Source: Flavobacteriales bacterium UBA1937
GTDB taxonomy: Bacteria; Bacteroidota; Bacteroidia; Flavobacteriales; Weeksellaceae
NCBI GenBank assembly: GCA_002337005.1
Contig: DDFD01000016.1
Coordinates: 1 to 64,000, forward strand
Length of the DNA stretch: 64,000 nucleotides
Direction of reading: 5' to 3'
Positions 7,534 through 15,975 of the stretch are shown piece after piece (positions within the stretch are counted from its first letter, which is position 1; each line of letters starts with the position of its first letter). The position numbers and the translations under genes were made by a program. The notes beneath the pieces are model-generated. The model was given only the letters and a program-made list of their open reading frames with translations. It was not told the origin of the DNA and did no database searches.

Positions 7534-9432
7534 TTACTTCACTTCTTCAAAATCTGCATCTTGTACATTGTCTCCAGAATTTGCTTGTGCTTGTTCTGGC
7601 TGTGATTGTGCTTCTTGAGTTGCTTTGTACAATTCTTCTGAAGCTGCCATCCAAGCTGCATCTAATGCTTCTAATTTTGTTTTGATAGCATCTGCATCTT
7701 TAGTTTCGTAAGCAGTTTTCAGTTCTGCGTGAGCTGCTTCGATTGCAGATTTTTTGTCGGCAGACAATTTTTCTCCAAATTCTTTCAATTGTTTTTCAGT
7801 TTGGAAAATCATGGTATCTGCTTTATTGATGGTTTCTACATCTTCTTTTCTCTTCGCATCAGCTGCTGCATTTTCTTCCGCTTCTTTTTTCATTCTTTCG
7901 ATTTCAGCATCAGAAAGCCCAGAACTTGCTTGAATTTTAATAGACTGTTCTTTGCCAGTTCCTTTGTCTTTCGCAGAAACATGAAGAATACCATTGGCAT
8001 CAATATCGAAAGTTACTTCAATTTGAGGAACTCCTCTTGGTGCAGGTGGAATATCAGTTAAATCAAATCTACCGATTTCTTTATTATCATTAAACATTGG
8101 TCTTTCACCTTGTCCTACTCTAATAGAAACCGCTGGTTGATTATCACTTGCTGTAGAGAAAACTTCAGATTTTTTGGTAGGAATCGTAGTGTTTGCCTCA
8201 ATTAGTTTAGTGAAAACAGAACCCATAGTTTCAATTCCTAAAGAAAGCGGAGTTACGTCTAATAAAAGTACATCTTTTACATCACCTGTTAAAACTCCTC
8301 CTTGAATTGCAGCACCAATTGCTACTACTTCATCAGGATTTACACCTTTAGAAGGTGCTTTTCCGAAGAATTTTTCTACTGCTTCCTGAATTGCAGGAAT
8401 TCTGGTAGAACCTCCAACTAAGATAATTTCGTCGATATCAGAAGTACTCATTCCTGCGTTGGCAAGAGCTGTTTTACATGGTTCAATAGTTCTTTCAATT
8501 AATCTGTGTGCTAATTGTTCGAATTTTGCTCTTGTTAAAGTTTTCACCAAGTGTTTTGGTCCAGTTGCAGTTGCAGTAATATATGGTAAGTTAATTTCAG
8601 TTTGAGTAGAAGAAGATAATTCTACTTTTGCTTTTTCTGCAGCTTCTTTTAAACGTTGAAGCGCAATAGCATCAGATTTAAGATCTACACCTTCTTCAGC
8701 TTTGAATTCATCTGCCATCCAATCGATGATTACATTATCAAAATCATCACCACCAAGGTGTGTATCACCATCAGTAGCTTTTACTTCGAAAGAAGCGTTA
8801 CCATCTACTTCGTACATTTCTAGTACAGAAACGTCATGAGTACCACCTCCACAGTCGAAAACAACTACGTTTAAATCTTTTTTACCAACTTTATCCAATC
8901 CGTAAGCTAAAGCTGCAGCAGTAGGTTCGTTGATGATTCTTTCTACTTTAAGACCAGCAATTTCGCCAGCTTCTTTGGTAGCTTGTCTTTGTGCATCGTT
9001 AAAGTAAGCAGGAACAGTAATTACCGCTCTTGTAACTTCTTGCCCAAGGAAATCTTCAGCAGTTTTCTTCATTTTTTGAAGAATCATTGCCGAAATTTCT
9101 TGTGCTGTATATTCTCTATCGTCTATTTTTACTTTTACCGTATCATTTGGCCCTGCTACTACAGGATAAGGAACTCTAGAAATTTCTTCTTTATCTTTAG
9201 AGAACTGTGTCCCGATAAATCTTTTGATAGAGTAAACCGTTTTTGTAGGATTAGTAACTGCTTGTCTTTTAGCAGGATCTCCTACTTTTCTTTCGCCATC
9301 TTCTGCAAATGCTACGATAGATGGTGTAGTTCTTTTACCTTCTGCGTTTGCGATAACTACAGGATCTTTACCTTCCATTACTGCTACGCAAGAGTTGGTA
9401 GTACCTAAGTCTATTCCAATAATTTTACTCAT
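7534..9432 (-). CDS. dnaK: Molecular chaperone DnaK (Hsp70)
   Basis: A complete 632-residue Hsp70. The nucleotide-binding domain carries GIDLGTTNSCVAVMEG (residues 5-20), VVVFDCGGGTHDVSVLE and ILVGGSTRIPAIQ; the substrate-binding domain carries VLLLDVTPLSLGIETMG and the beta-sandwich EVTFDIDANGILHVSAKDKGTG; a helical lid and a disordered acidic tail ending DADFEEVK follow. It folds nascent and stressed proteins with DnaJ and GrpE, neither of which is adjacent here. A 211-base gap separates it from the divergent ppk1 and contains three TGACA motifs (9508-9542). The promoter itself is not obvious. Confidence 0.97.
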   Translation of the reverse strand: MSKIIGIDLGTTNSCVAVMEGKDPVVIANAEGKRTTPSIVAFAEDGERKVGDPAKRQAVTNPTKTVYSIKRFIGTQFSKDKEEISRVPYPVVAGPNDTVKVKIDDREYTAQEISAMILQKMKKTAEDFLGQEVTRAVITVPAYFNDAQRQATKEAGEIAGLKVERIINEPTAAALAYGLDKVGKKDLNVVVFDCGGGTHDVSVLEMYEVDGNASFEVKATDGDTHLGGDDFDNVIIDWMADEFKAEEGVDLKSDAIALQRLKEAAEKAKVELSSSTQTEINLPYITATATGPKHLVKTLTRAKFEQLAHRLIERTIEPCKTALANAGMSTSDIDEIILVGGSTRIPAIQEAVEKFFGKAPSKGVNPDEVVAIGAAIQGGVLTGDVKDVLLLDVTPLSLGIETMGSVFTKLIEANTTIPTKKSEVFSTASDNQPAVSIRVGQGERPMFNDNKEIGRFDLTDIPPAPRGVPQIEVTFDIDANGILHVSAKDKGTGKEQSIKIQASSGLSDAEIERMKKEAEENAAADAKRKEDVETINKADTMIFQTEKQLKEFGEKLSADKKSAIEAAHAELKTAYETKDADAIKTKLEALDAAWMAASEELYKATQEAQSQPEQAQANSGDNVQDADFEEVK

Positions 9433-9507
9433 AATATTTTTATTTTTTTTCTTTTAAATAATTTATTTTTCTTGAAATTCACTAATTCTGTACCAAGTCG
9501 AAAATTG

Positions 9508-9542
9508 TGACAAATTGACATTATCTATTTCAAAACTTGACA
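9508..9542. promoter_or_regulatory. Repeated TGACA motifs upstream of dnaK
   Basis: TGACA occurs at 9508, 9516 and 9538, two of them as TTGACA (9515 and 9537) exactly 22 bases apart. The location upstream of a heat-shock gene suggests regulator binding, but no matching consensus is known to me. Confidence 0.25.
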
Positions 9543-9595
9543 AGCTTACTTCTACGCACTGAAAAAAGCAAAAAAATATTAACAAAAATTTATTT

Positions 9596-9624
9596 TTGAG
9601 GGCGCATCATTTTAACTAAATTTG
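9596..9624 (+). promoter_or_regulatory. ppk1 promoter (TTG-N18-TAAATTTG)
   Basis: TTG (9596-9598), an 18-base spacer and TAAATTTG (9617-9624) agree well with the flavobacterial -33/-7 consensus. ATG 9644 follows 19 bases later. Confidence 0.65.
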
Positions 9625-9643
9625 AAGTAAACTTCTAAATTTT

Positions 9644-11713
9644 ATGCCACAATTTAATCCTAGAGATATTACTTGGCTCGGTTTTAACGCCAGAGTTTTA
9701 CAAGAAGCAATGGACGAGACTGTTCCTTTACATTTAAGAATCAGATTCTTAGGAATATTCTCTAATAATTTAGACGAATTCTTCCGAGTGCGTGTTGCAG
9801 GTCTTAAACGGGCTTTAGAGCTCAAAGAAAAATTGGCAGTGGATACTTTTTTTGAAAGACCTCAGAAGATTCTTGACAAAATCAATAAAATTGTCATTGA
9901 TCAACAAGAAGATTTCGATAAAACCTGGAAAAAAATTCAGGAAGAAATGGCAGAGCAGAAAATCTTCATCAAAACTCCAAAAAAACTTACCGAAAAACAA
10001 AAAGATTTTGCAAGAAAATATTTTGACGAAGAAGTAGAAAGCAATGTGATTCCTATTCTGCTTCACGACAATGTTCCGCTTCCTTACCTTAGAGAAAAAA
10101 GTCTTTATTTAGGAATTGCCATGCGCAGAAAAGACTGGCAATACACCACAAAATTTGCCATAATAGAAGTACCTGCAAAGTCTAATGGTAGATTTGTAAT
10201 TCTGCCAACAGAAAATAATGACGAGACAGATATTATGCTTCTAGAAGACGTAATTGCGTTTAACCTTCCTCATATTTTCTCGTATTTTGGATATGATGAA
10301 TTTAAGGCCAATGCTTTTAAAGTGACCAAAGATGCAGAATTTGACCTAGATAATGACATCAGAACCTCCTATGCAGAAAAAATAGAAAAAGGTATTAAAT
10401 CTAGACGAAAAGGTAAACCTACAAGATTTGTTTTTGATAAAGATATGGATAAATCTTTGGTAGAATTTCTCATCAAAAAATTAGATTTAAGCAAAAAAGA
10501 CAGCATTATTCCGGGACAAAAGATTCATAATTTCAGACATTTTATGGATTTTCCAGATGTTTTTAAAGAATATAAAAAACCGATAGAACGAACTTCTTTT
10601 CCACATCCTGAGTTTGACAATCAAGACAGAATTACAGATGTAATTACTAAAAAAGACGTTTTGCTTACCTTTCCTTATCATACGTTTAACCACGTTATCG
10701 ACCTTTTGCGAGAAGCAGCAATGGACCCAGATGTGAAATCGATACAATTAACAGCATATCGATTGGCAAGTAATTCTAAAATTGTAAATGCCTTAATTAA
10801 TGCTGTAAGAAACGGAAAAGAAGTCACTGTAATGCTAGAATTGCGAGCCAGATTTGATGAAGAAGCCAACCTAGAGTGGAAAGAACGCCTAGAGCTAGAA
10901 GGTGTAAAGGTCTTGGTAGGTTTACCTAATAAAAAAGTACACGCCAAACTCTGCGTCATCAAAAAACGAGTGAACAATAAAACCATCCAGTACGGTTTTG
11001 TAAGCACAGGAAACCTGAACGAAAAAACTGCAAAAATCTATGTAGATCATCTATTAATGACTTCGAACAGGGCAATAATGGCAGACATTAACAAAGTATT
11101 TACCCTTTTTAGAAAACCAAAATTAGATCCTGTAGTTGAGTTAAAATCTTGCAAAAATCTATTGGTCTGTCCACAATTTATGAGAGACAAAATTGTCTGG
11201 CATATAGACAAAGAAATAGAAGAAGCAAAAGCAGGAAGAAAATCTGAAATCATCATCAAAGTAAATTCTCTTTCGGACAAAGGCTTAATCAAAAAACTCT
11301 ATGATGCAGCCGAAGCTGGCGTTACCATAAAAATGATTGTACGAGGAATTTATTGTGCCATAGAACAGAAAAATTTTAAGAAAAAAATACACGCCATCAG
11401 CATTGTAGATGAATATCTAGAACACGCCAGAGTAATGTATTTCTATAACAAAGGCAGCGAAGACATTTATATTTCTTCGGCCGATTGGATGACCAGAAAT
11501 CTAGATTACAGAATAGAAGCGGCTGCCAAAATCACAAACAAATCCTTAAAAAAAGAATTAAAAGATTTACTAGAAATTCAGCTTAAAGGTAACGTAAAAG
11601 CCAGAATTCTAGACGAAAATCTGAGCAATAAATATGTGAAAAATGACAAAAAACCATTCCGAAGCCAAATAGAAACCTATAATTTTTTAAAAAAGAAAGC
11701 TGCGGAAAGTTGA
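9644..11713 (+). CDS. ppk1: Polyphosphate kinase 1
   Basis: A 689-residue PPK1, which reversibly moves the gamma-phosphate of ATP onto inorganic polyphosphate. All four domains are present: the N-terminal helical domain (NPRDITWLGFNARVLQEA, FLGIFSNNLDEFFRVR), the head domain (about 110-320), and two PLD-like catalytic domains. The phosphorylated His should be in KKVHAKLCVIKKR, next to FVSTGNLNEKTAKIYVDHLLM; the second catalytic part shows KVNSLSDKGLIKKLYDA, IVRGIYCAIE and YLEHARVMYFYNKG, with SADWMTRNLDYRIE near the end. The start is fixed by a good promoter 20 bases upstream. No ppx is adjacent. Confidence 0.95.
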   Translation: MPQFNPRDITWLGFNARVLQEAMDETVPLHLRIRFLGIFSNNLDEFFRVRVAGLKRALELKEKLAVDTFFERPQKILDKINKIVIDQQEDFDKTWKKIQEEMAEQKIFIKTPKKLTEKQKDFARKYFDEEVESNVIPILLHDNVPLPYLREKSLYLGIAMRRKDWQYTTKFAIIEVPAKSNGRFVILPTENNDETDIMLLEDVIAFNLPHIFSYFGYDEFKANAFKVTKDAEFDLDNDIRTSYAEKIEKGIKSRRKGKPTRFVFDKDMDKSLVEFLIKKLDLSKKDSIIPGQKIHNFRHFMDFPDVFKEYKKPIERTSFPHPEFDNQDRITDVITKKDVLLTFPYHTFNHVIDLLREAAMDPDVKSIQLTAYRLASNSKIVNALINAVRNGKEVTVMLELRARFDEEANLEWKERLELEGVKVLVGLPNKKVHAKLCVIKKRVNNKTIQYGFVSTGNLNEKTAKIYVDHLLMTSNRAIMADINKVFTLFRKPKLDPVVELKSCKNLLVCPQFMRDKIVWHIDKEIEEAKAGRKSEIIIKVNSLSDKGLIKKLYDAAEAGVTIKMIVRGIYCAIEQKNFKKKIHAISIVDEYLEHARVMYFYNKGSEDIYISSADWMTRNLDYRIEAAAKITNKSLKKELKDLLEIQLKGNVKARILDENLSNKYVKNDKKPFRSQIETYNFLKKKAAES

Positions 11714-11719
11714 CTTGTT

Positions 11720-11752
11720 GTCAGAAGCCTGAAGATGGAAGTCAGAAGAAGA
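11720..11752. repeat. Short degenerate tandem repeat (GAAGTCAGAAG-like)
   Basis: The sequence after the ppk1 stop repeats the strings GTCAGAAG (twice) and GAAGATGGAAG, a degenerate 7-8 base periodicity directly in front of two GTTCCGTAGGAAC palindromes. Function unknown. Confidence 0.3.
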
Positions 11753-11824
11753 GTTCCGTAGGAACAAAACGTTTGTAGAAATAAATATCTTTACCAAAGA
11801 AAGTTCCGTAGGAACGACACAAAA
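11753..11824 (+). repeat. GTTCCGTAGGAAC element (two palindromes) forming the leader of the PAP2 gene
   Basis: Two exact copies of GTTCCGTAGGAAC, at 11753-11765 and 11803-11815, are separated by 37 bases. The second runs through GACACAAAAT straight into ATG 11826, as in copy 1 at 227-250. The layout looks like a small mobile REP-like unit bounded by palindromes. Confidence 0.7.
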
Positions 11825-11825
11825 T

Positions 11826-12509
11826 ATGAAACAACTAATTTTATTTTTTATCCTTTTTACTCATTTTCTTTTTTCGCAAAAAAAAGACACTTTAGTTTTA
11901 ATAGAAAAACCAAAATTTGAAACTAAAAAATTAATTGTTCCATTATCATTAATGGCAACCGGAACTGCCGTTCTTTTGACAGAAAAAAGAGATGTGCCCG
12001 TTGTAGAAAACAAAAATTTCTTGGCTTTTGGTGGTTATTTCGAGGATTATGCACAGTTTTCACCACACCTTTCTGTTTATGTTTTTGAATGGGCAGGAAT
12101 GAAACCAAAAACTGATTTCTGGAACAGAACCGCCATTTTGGCAAAATCAGAAATCATCACTTTTGGGAGTGTTTACTTATTGAAAAAAATCATCAAAGAA
12201 CCGAGACCAGATGGAAGCAATGAATTTGGTTTTCCGAGCGGTCACGCTGCCAATGCATTTGCAGGTGCTACCCTACTTTCTATAGAATATGGCGAAAATT
12301 ATCCTTGGGTTCCTTACGTTGCATACTCTGTAGCAAGTGGAGTTAGCGCATTAAGAATTGCTCACAACAAACATTATTGGAGCGATGTCATTTTCGGAGC
12401 AGGATTAGGTATTTTATCCACTAAAATTGCGTATTGGACACATCAATATCAATGGAATAAAAAATCTAAAAAAGACCAATTTACTATTTTATATAAAGAA
12501 CATTTGTAA
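11826..12509 (+). CDS. PAP2-family membrane phosphatase
   Basis: A 227-residue phosphatidic-acid-phosphatase type 2 (PAP2) protein. An N-terminal signal or anchor (MKQLILFFILFTHFLFSQ) precedes the three catalytic motifs: C1 in KKIIKEPRPDGS, C2 in FPSGHAANAF, and C3 in ALRIAHNKHYWSDV, with the conserved Arg, His and Asp. These enzymes dephosphorylate lipid phosphates such as undecaprenyl diphosphate, phosphatidate or lipid A phosphates on the periplasmic side. The substrate cannot be told from sequence. It is preceded by a repeat-derived leader and followed by an A+T-rich gap with a decayed repeat. Confidence 0.87.
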   Translation: MKQLILFFILFTHFLFSQKKDTLVLIEKPKFETKKLIVPLSLMATGTAVLLTEKRDVPVVENKNFLAFGGYFEDYAQFSPHLSVYVFEWAGMKPKTDFWNRTAILAKSEIITFGSVYLLKKIIKEPRPDGSNEFGFPSGHAANAFAGATLLSIEYGENYPWVPYVAYSVASGVSALRIAHNKHYWSDVIFGAGLGILSTKIAYWTHQYQWNKKSKKDQFTILYKEHL

Positions 12510-12561
12510 TTTTATCACAAAAAGACAAGTGATTTTCATTTTTTAACAATACAATAGCATT

Positions 12562-12660
12562 TTTGTCATTTCGCAAAAAACCTAAAGCATTGAATTGAAG
12601 AGCTTAACCTATATTCCACTATTTAAAAAAATTTTGTTGAGATTTCTGTGGAATGACAAA
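12562..12660. repeat. Decayed MITE-like repeat with TTTGTCATT inverted ends
   Basis: A 99-base unit bounded by TTTGTCATT (12562-12570) and AATGACAAA (12652-12660). The right half contains TTGAGATTTCTGTGGAATGACAAA in shortened form and the left half TGTCATTTCGC. This resembles the dispersed flavobacterial repeats with GTCATTTCG ... GAGATTTCT ... AATGACAAA ends that I recall from several genomes. Only one copy is present in this window. Confidence 0.45.
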
Positions 12661-12671
12661 CTATACACAAA

Positions 12672-12700
12672 AAACTCAAGAAGTAATTTTTCCTGAGTTT
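12672..12700 (-). terminator. Probable terminator overlapping the stop of the 66-residue gene
   Basis: AAACTCA / TGAGTTT inverted repeat extended by GAA/TTC, with a T-rich stretch after it on the minus strand. Confidence 0.5.
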
Positions 12701-12899
12701 ATAATTGTATTCGATCTCCCAATTTAGCTTGCTTGATTTTTTCAATTATCTGAAGAGCATGCTCATAATCTCTTGATGCAATAATTATCTTATTTGGAGC
12801 ATTTTTAATTCCATTTACAACAGCATAATTTCCTGCCATCATTTTTTGAATCTTTAATTCTCCTACTATTTTTGGAACCTTGAACTCCATCGCTATCAT
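12699..12899 (-). CDS. Small conserved-type hypothetical protein
   Basis: A 66-residue protein that I do not recognise. It has no signal peptide or membrane segment. The second half, IIIASRDYEHALQIIEKIKQAKLGDRIQL in pieces, looks like a strand followed by an amphipathic helix. The start is ATG 12899 or the in-frame ATG three codons later (12890, MEFKVP). It lies 14 bases after the serine hydrolase stop on the same strand and ends in a hairpin, so it is probably the second gene of that unit. Codon use looks coding, with Ile/Lys-rich composition like its neighbours. Confidence 0.55.
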   Translation of the reverse strand: MIAMEFKVPKIVGELKIQKMMAGNYAVVNGIKNAPNKIIIASRDYEHALQIIEKIKQAKLGDRIQL

Positions 12900-12913
12900 T
12901 AATTATAATTAAA

Positions 12914-14458
12914 TCACTCCACCTTCTTCAAATCCAAATCTCCAAAGTCAAAAGAAAAATCGGTAACATCTGAAATCGGTCTCATTTTGGCAGAAACTGC
13001 TTTTCCGTTTTCGTCAAAAGTAAGAGTGAAAAATGCGTCTGCATCATAACTTCTATCATCCCATTTTATTACGAAAGTATCTCTAGAATAAGGCAAAACT
13101 TCGCCCTTTAACCTTTCAGAAGATTTGCACAAAATCCTGAATCCTTTCTTTTCCTTAGAAATTACTACATCTCCAAACCAAACATCTCTATACGTTCCTA
13201 AAAATTGTTCAGGTGCTAATTTTGCACTTCTATCTTTTTGATAAGCCAAAACTTTAGCATAAGTATCTGCTTTTTCTTTATCGTATTGCTCGTTTCCTTT
13301 GGTATATCTTTCGGCGTAAGTTTTTAACCAATCTCTTCCTTCAATTCCCAAAGAAAAATCTTTCAAAGTATTGGTAATCGTATTAAAAGCAAAACCTTGT
13401 TGCTGATTGGTCAATACCACTATTCCTAAATTCATATCTGGAATCAACGTAAACTGTGTAACTGTGCCAATTAAACCACCTGTATGCTGAATTTGACGAT
13501 GACCTTTGACATCAGAAATAAACCAACCGAGACCGTAACCATTAAATTTAGTATCATAAGGATTTTGGGCAGCTACAGGAATTGGTTGCTGAATTTGCCA
13601 CAAAATATTTGCATTTTTCTCTGAAACCAAACGTTTCCCATCTTTGGTAACGAAGCCATTCATTAAGAAATTTGCCCAAGTTGTCATATCTGTAATATTG
13701 CTCAAAATTCCACCTGCTGGATTGGCAGTTTCGTTCCAATCGTGAGGAACAGCAATGGCTTTTCCGTCAACTGGAGCATGAGCATCAATTTTATTTTCTA
13801 CAGATTTTGCTCGGTTATAACTTCCGAAACTAGAGGTCATTCCTACTGGTTTCATTATTCTTTCTTCGATAAATTCTGCCCATGATTTCCCTGAAATTTT
13901 ATGAATAATTTCACCTGCCACAATAAACATAATATTGTTATAATCCATTGTATTTCTGAAAGAATGCGCTGGTTTTAAATAACGAACATTGTGAATGAGT
14001 TGTTCTGAAGAAATATTTCCTCCATCAGGAAAAAACATTAAATCTCCTTGTCCTAATCCAAGTCCAGCTCTATGCGTCACCAAATCTTTGATGGTGATTT
14101 CTCTGGTTACATAATCGTCATACATTTTAAAATCTGGTAAAAATTTGGTCACTTTATCGTCCCAGTTTAGTTTTCCTTCGTCTGCCAAAATCGCTAAAGC
14201 AGTGCAAGTAAAACCTTTGGAATTAGAAGCAATGCCCACCAAAGTTTCTGGTGTCATTGGTAATTTAGAATTGAGTGAGCGTACTCCGAAACCTTTAGAA
14301 TAAATAACTTTTCCGTCTTTTATTACACCAACTGACATTCCCGGAACATCAAAAGTGGTGATGGTTTTTTGGATGAGTTCATCTAATTTTTGTTCTGAAA
14401 TTTGACTAAAAAAGAACAATGAACAAAGAGTAAAGAATAAAGAAAATGATTTTTTCAT
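12914..14458 (-). CDS. Secreted serine hydrolase, beta-lactamase class C-like, with DUF3471-type C-domain
   Basis: A 514-residue protein with signal peptide MKKSFSLFFTLCSLFFFSQ, then the class C beta-lactamase/penicillin-binding fold. The SxxK motif is GIASNSKGFT (Ser78, Lys81), the YxN motif is in TMDYNNIMFIVAGEI, and the KTG-equivalent is QHTGGLIGTVTQF. The C-terminal third (about 390-514), with LGTYRDVWFGDVVISKE, is the beta-barrel DUF3471 accessory domain. Family members act as esterases, D-amino-acid peptidases or PBPs in the periplasm; the substrate is not known. Divergent from the DUF4738 lipoprotein, with a TATCTTTA -7-like box just upstream. It is not a resistance beta-lactamase by any direct sign. 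Confidence 0.85.
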   Translation of the reverse strand: MKKSFSLFFTLCSLFFFSQISEQKLDELIQKTITTFDVPGMSVGVIKDGKVIYSKGFGVRSLNSKLPMTPETLVGIASNSKGFTCTALAILADEGKLNWDDKVTKFLPDFKMYDDYVTREITIKDLVTHRAGLGLGQGDLMFFPDGGNISSEQLIHNVRYLKPAHSFRNTMDYNNIMFIVAGEIIHKISGKSWAEFIEERIMKPVGMTSSFGSYNRAKSVENKIDAHAPVDGKAIAVPHDWNETANPAGGILSNITDMTTWANFLMNGFVTKDGKRLVSEKNANILWQIQQPIPVAAQNPYDTKFNGYGLGWFISDVKGHRQIQHTGGLIGTVTQFTLIPDMNLGIVVLTNQQQGFAFNTITNTLKDFSLGIEGRDWLKTYAERYTKGNEQYDKEKADTYAKVLAYQKDRSAKLAPEQFLGTYRDVWFGDVVISKEKKGFRILCKSSERLKGEVLPYSRDTFVIKWDDRSYDADAFFTLTFDENGKAVSAKMRPISDVTDFSFDFGDLDLKKVE

Positions 14459-14497
14459 ACTGAATTTCTTGAATTTCTGTAAAGATAAGATTTTTTG

Positions 14498-14505
14498 TAA
14501 ATTTG
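14498..14505 (+). promoter_or_regulatory. TAAATTTG -7 box for the DUF4738 gene
   Basis: Exact TAnnTTTG match, 16 bases before ATG 14522. Confidence 0.5.
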
Positions 14506-14521
14506 AGTAAATTATCAGCCA

Positions 14522-15061
14522 ATGAAAATCTCCTATTTCCTTCCAATCCTACTTCTAACGATTGCATCTTGCTCCAAAAAACAAGAAGAAAAAATAGATG
14601 TACTCAAAAATTCCATTAATTCAAATGAAAATTCTACTGATAGATTCTTCCCGAAAGAAAAAACAGTGGAAAAATTTGATACTTTAATTATTGATAAAAA
14701 TCTAGAAATTGGCATTACCAAATCTTATTTAGATAGTTTTGTAACCAATGAATTTGAGGATGAAGGTAAAAAACTGGTGGATAAATACAGAGACGCTGAA
14801 ATTTCGTTGAAAATAAAACAAGGCAACAAAATTATTTTAAACACTTTATTTAGAAAAGAAAATTTTAACAATTACATTGATAAAAATTTTCAAAAAATTG
14901 CAGTTTTCCAAGGCTATTGGTTAGATGAAATTGACAATGAAAAAATTCAATTTTTCGGAACGATTTCAAAACCTGAAACAGATTGGGCATTTGATTTTCG
15001 TCATAAGTTTTATTTCAAAAACAAATCTTTAAAAACCGAAATTGTAGAAGAAACCGAATAA
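14522..15061 (+). CDS. DUF4738-like lipoprotein
   Basis: A 179-residue lipoprotein of unknown function: MKISYFLPILLLTIASC with lipidation at Cys17, then a charged linker (SKKQEEKIDVL) and a beta-rich mature domain with DTLIIDKNLEIGITKSYLDS and LFFGTIS-type strands (QFFGTISKPETDWAFDF). The pattern agrees with the DUF4738 family of Bacteroidota as I recall it. Single gene, convergent with the superoxide dismutase; the intervening sequence is a hairpin repeat (15077-15134). Confidence 0.65.
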   Translation: MKISYFLPILLLTIASCSKKQEEKIDVLKNSINSNENSTDRFFPKEKTVEKFDTLIIDKNLEIGITKSYLDSFVTNEFEDEGKKLVDKYRDAEISLKIKQGNKIILNTLFRKENFNNYIDKNFQKIAVFQGYWLDEIDNEKIQFFGTISKPETDWAFDFRHKFYFKNKSLKTEIVEETE

Positions 15062-15076
15062 TAATTCAATAAAAAA

Positions 15077-15134
15077 CTCGCAGATTTAGCAGATTAAACA
15101 AATAAAAATCAGTAAAATCAACTAAATCCGCGAG
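15077..15134. terminator. Long imperfect hairpin between convergent genes
   Basis: CTCGCAGATTTAGCAGAT (15077-15094) pairs with ATCAACTAAATCCGCGAG (15117-15134) except at three positions, around a 22-base A+T-rich loop. A-runs and T-runs flank it on both sides, so it can terminate both genes. The motif also looks like a dispersed flavobacterial repeat. Confidence 0.6.
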
Positions 15135-15155
15135 AAAAATAAATTTTTAAGAATT

Positions 15156-15914
15156 CTATTTCATTGCTTTTTCGTAGTAATCTGAAACCACGTTCCAATC
15201 AATTACATTAAAGAAAGCATCTATATAATCTGCTCTTTTGTTTTGATATTTCAAATAATAAGCGTGTTCCCAAACATCCATTGCCAAAATCGGATTTCCT
15301 GAAATAGACATTCCTGGCATTAATGGATTATCTTGGTTTGCTGTACTTCCTACTTTCAATTTCCCTGAAGAATCTGTTACCAACCAAGCCCAACCAGAAC
15401 CAAATTGCTTAGCTCCCGCATCAGAAAACTGCTTTTTGAAATTTTCGAAACTACCGAAATCTCTATTGATGGCATCTGCTAATTTTCCATTGGGTTTTCC
15501 TGTTGCATTAGGTGTCATTAATTCAAAATACAAATTGTGATTGTAATAACCACCTGCATTATTTCTAAGCATTGCATTGCTAGTGTCAAGCGTTTTCAGC
15601 AATTGCTCGATTGTCATATTAGCTTGCGGTTTTCCTTCTACAGCTTTGTTTAAATTATTAAGATAACCAATATAGTGCTTAGAAAAATGTACATACATTG
15701 TCTTAGCATCTATATATTTAGAAAATGCATCATAATTATGCTTCAATGTTTTAATCTTGAAAGCTCCATCGTTTGCAGTAACATCAGACGGTTTTCCAAA
15801 ATCTGTAGATTCTACTTTTACGGCAGATTGTGCGGTATTCCCTACCACTGCTACACAAGAAGTTACCGCCGAAAAAGCAACTGCAACAAGTGATAACTGA
15901 ACTAATTTTTTCAT
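15156..15914 (-). CDS. Fe/Mn superoxide dismutase with lipoprotein signal
   Basis: A 252-residue protein joining a lipoprotein signal (MKKLVQLSLVAVAFSAVTSC, Cys20) and a linker to a complete Fe/Mn SOD domain. All four metal ligands are visible: His76 (MYVHFSKHY), His126 (YYNHNLYF), Asp213 and His217 (MDVWEHAYY), plus the FGSGWAWLV strand. It would remove superoxide outside the cytoplasm, where most Fe/Mn SODs are not found. The usual GGHxNHxxFW motif is changed to GGYYNHNLYF, so the second-sphere His is Tyr. Single gene with a promoter at 15976-16002. Confidence 0.88.
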   Translation of the reverse strand: MKKLVQLSLVAVAFSAVTSCVAVVGNTAQSAVKVESTDFGKPSDVTANDGAFKIKTLKHNYDAFSKYIDAKTMYVHFSKHYIGYLNNLNKAVEGKPQANMTIEQLLKTLDTSNAMLRNNAGGYYNHNLYFELMTPNATGKPNGKLADAINRDFGSFENFKKQFSDAGAKQFGSGWAWLVTDSSGKLKVGSTANQDNPLMPGMSISGNPILAMDVWEHAYYLKYQNKRADYIDAFFNVIDWNVVSDYYEKAMK

Positions 15915-15975
15915 ATAAAGTCAATTTTATTTTTAAAGGTTATATGTAATTGCTTACGCTTTAATTGAATTTTGT

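Noticed and set aside
8983..9408. Long plus-strand open frame of 141 codons
   Set aside because: It is antisense to dnaK, composed of Phe/Cys/Tyr/Arg-rich codon shadow, with no start signal.
12914..14458. Antibiotic-resistance beta-lactamase
   Set aside because: SxxK and HTGG motifs show the class C fold, but the DUF3471-like C-domain and total length fit non-resistance serine hydrolases.
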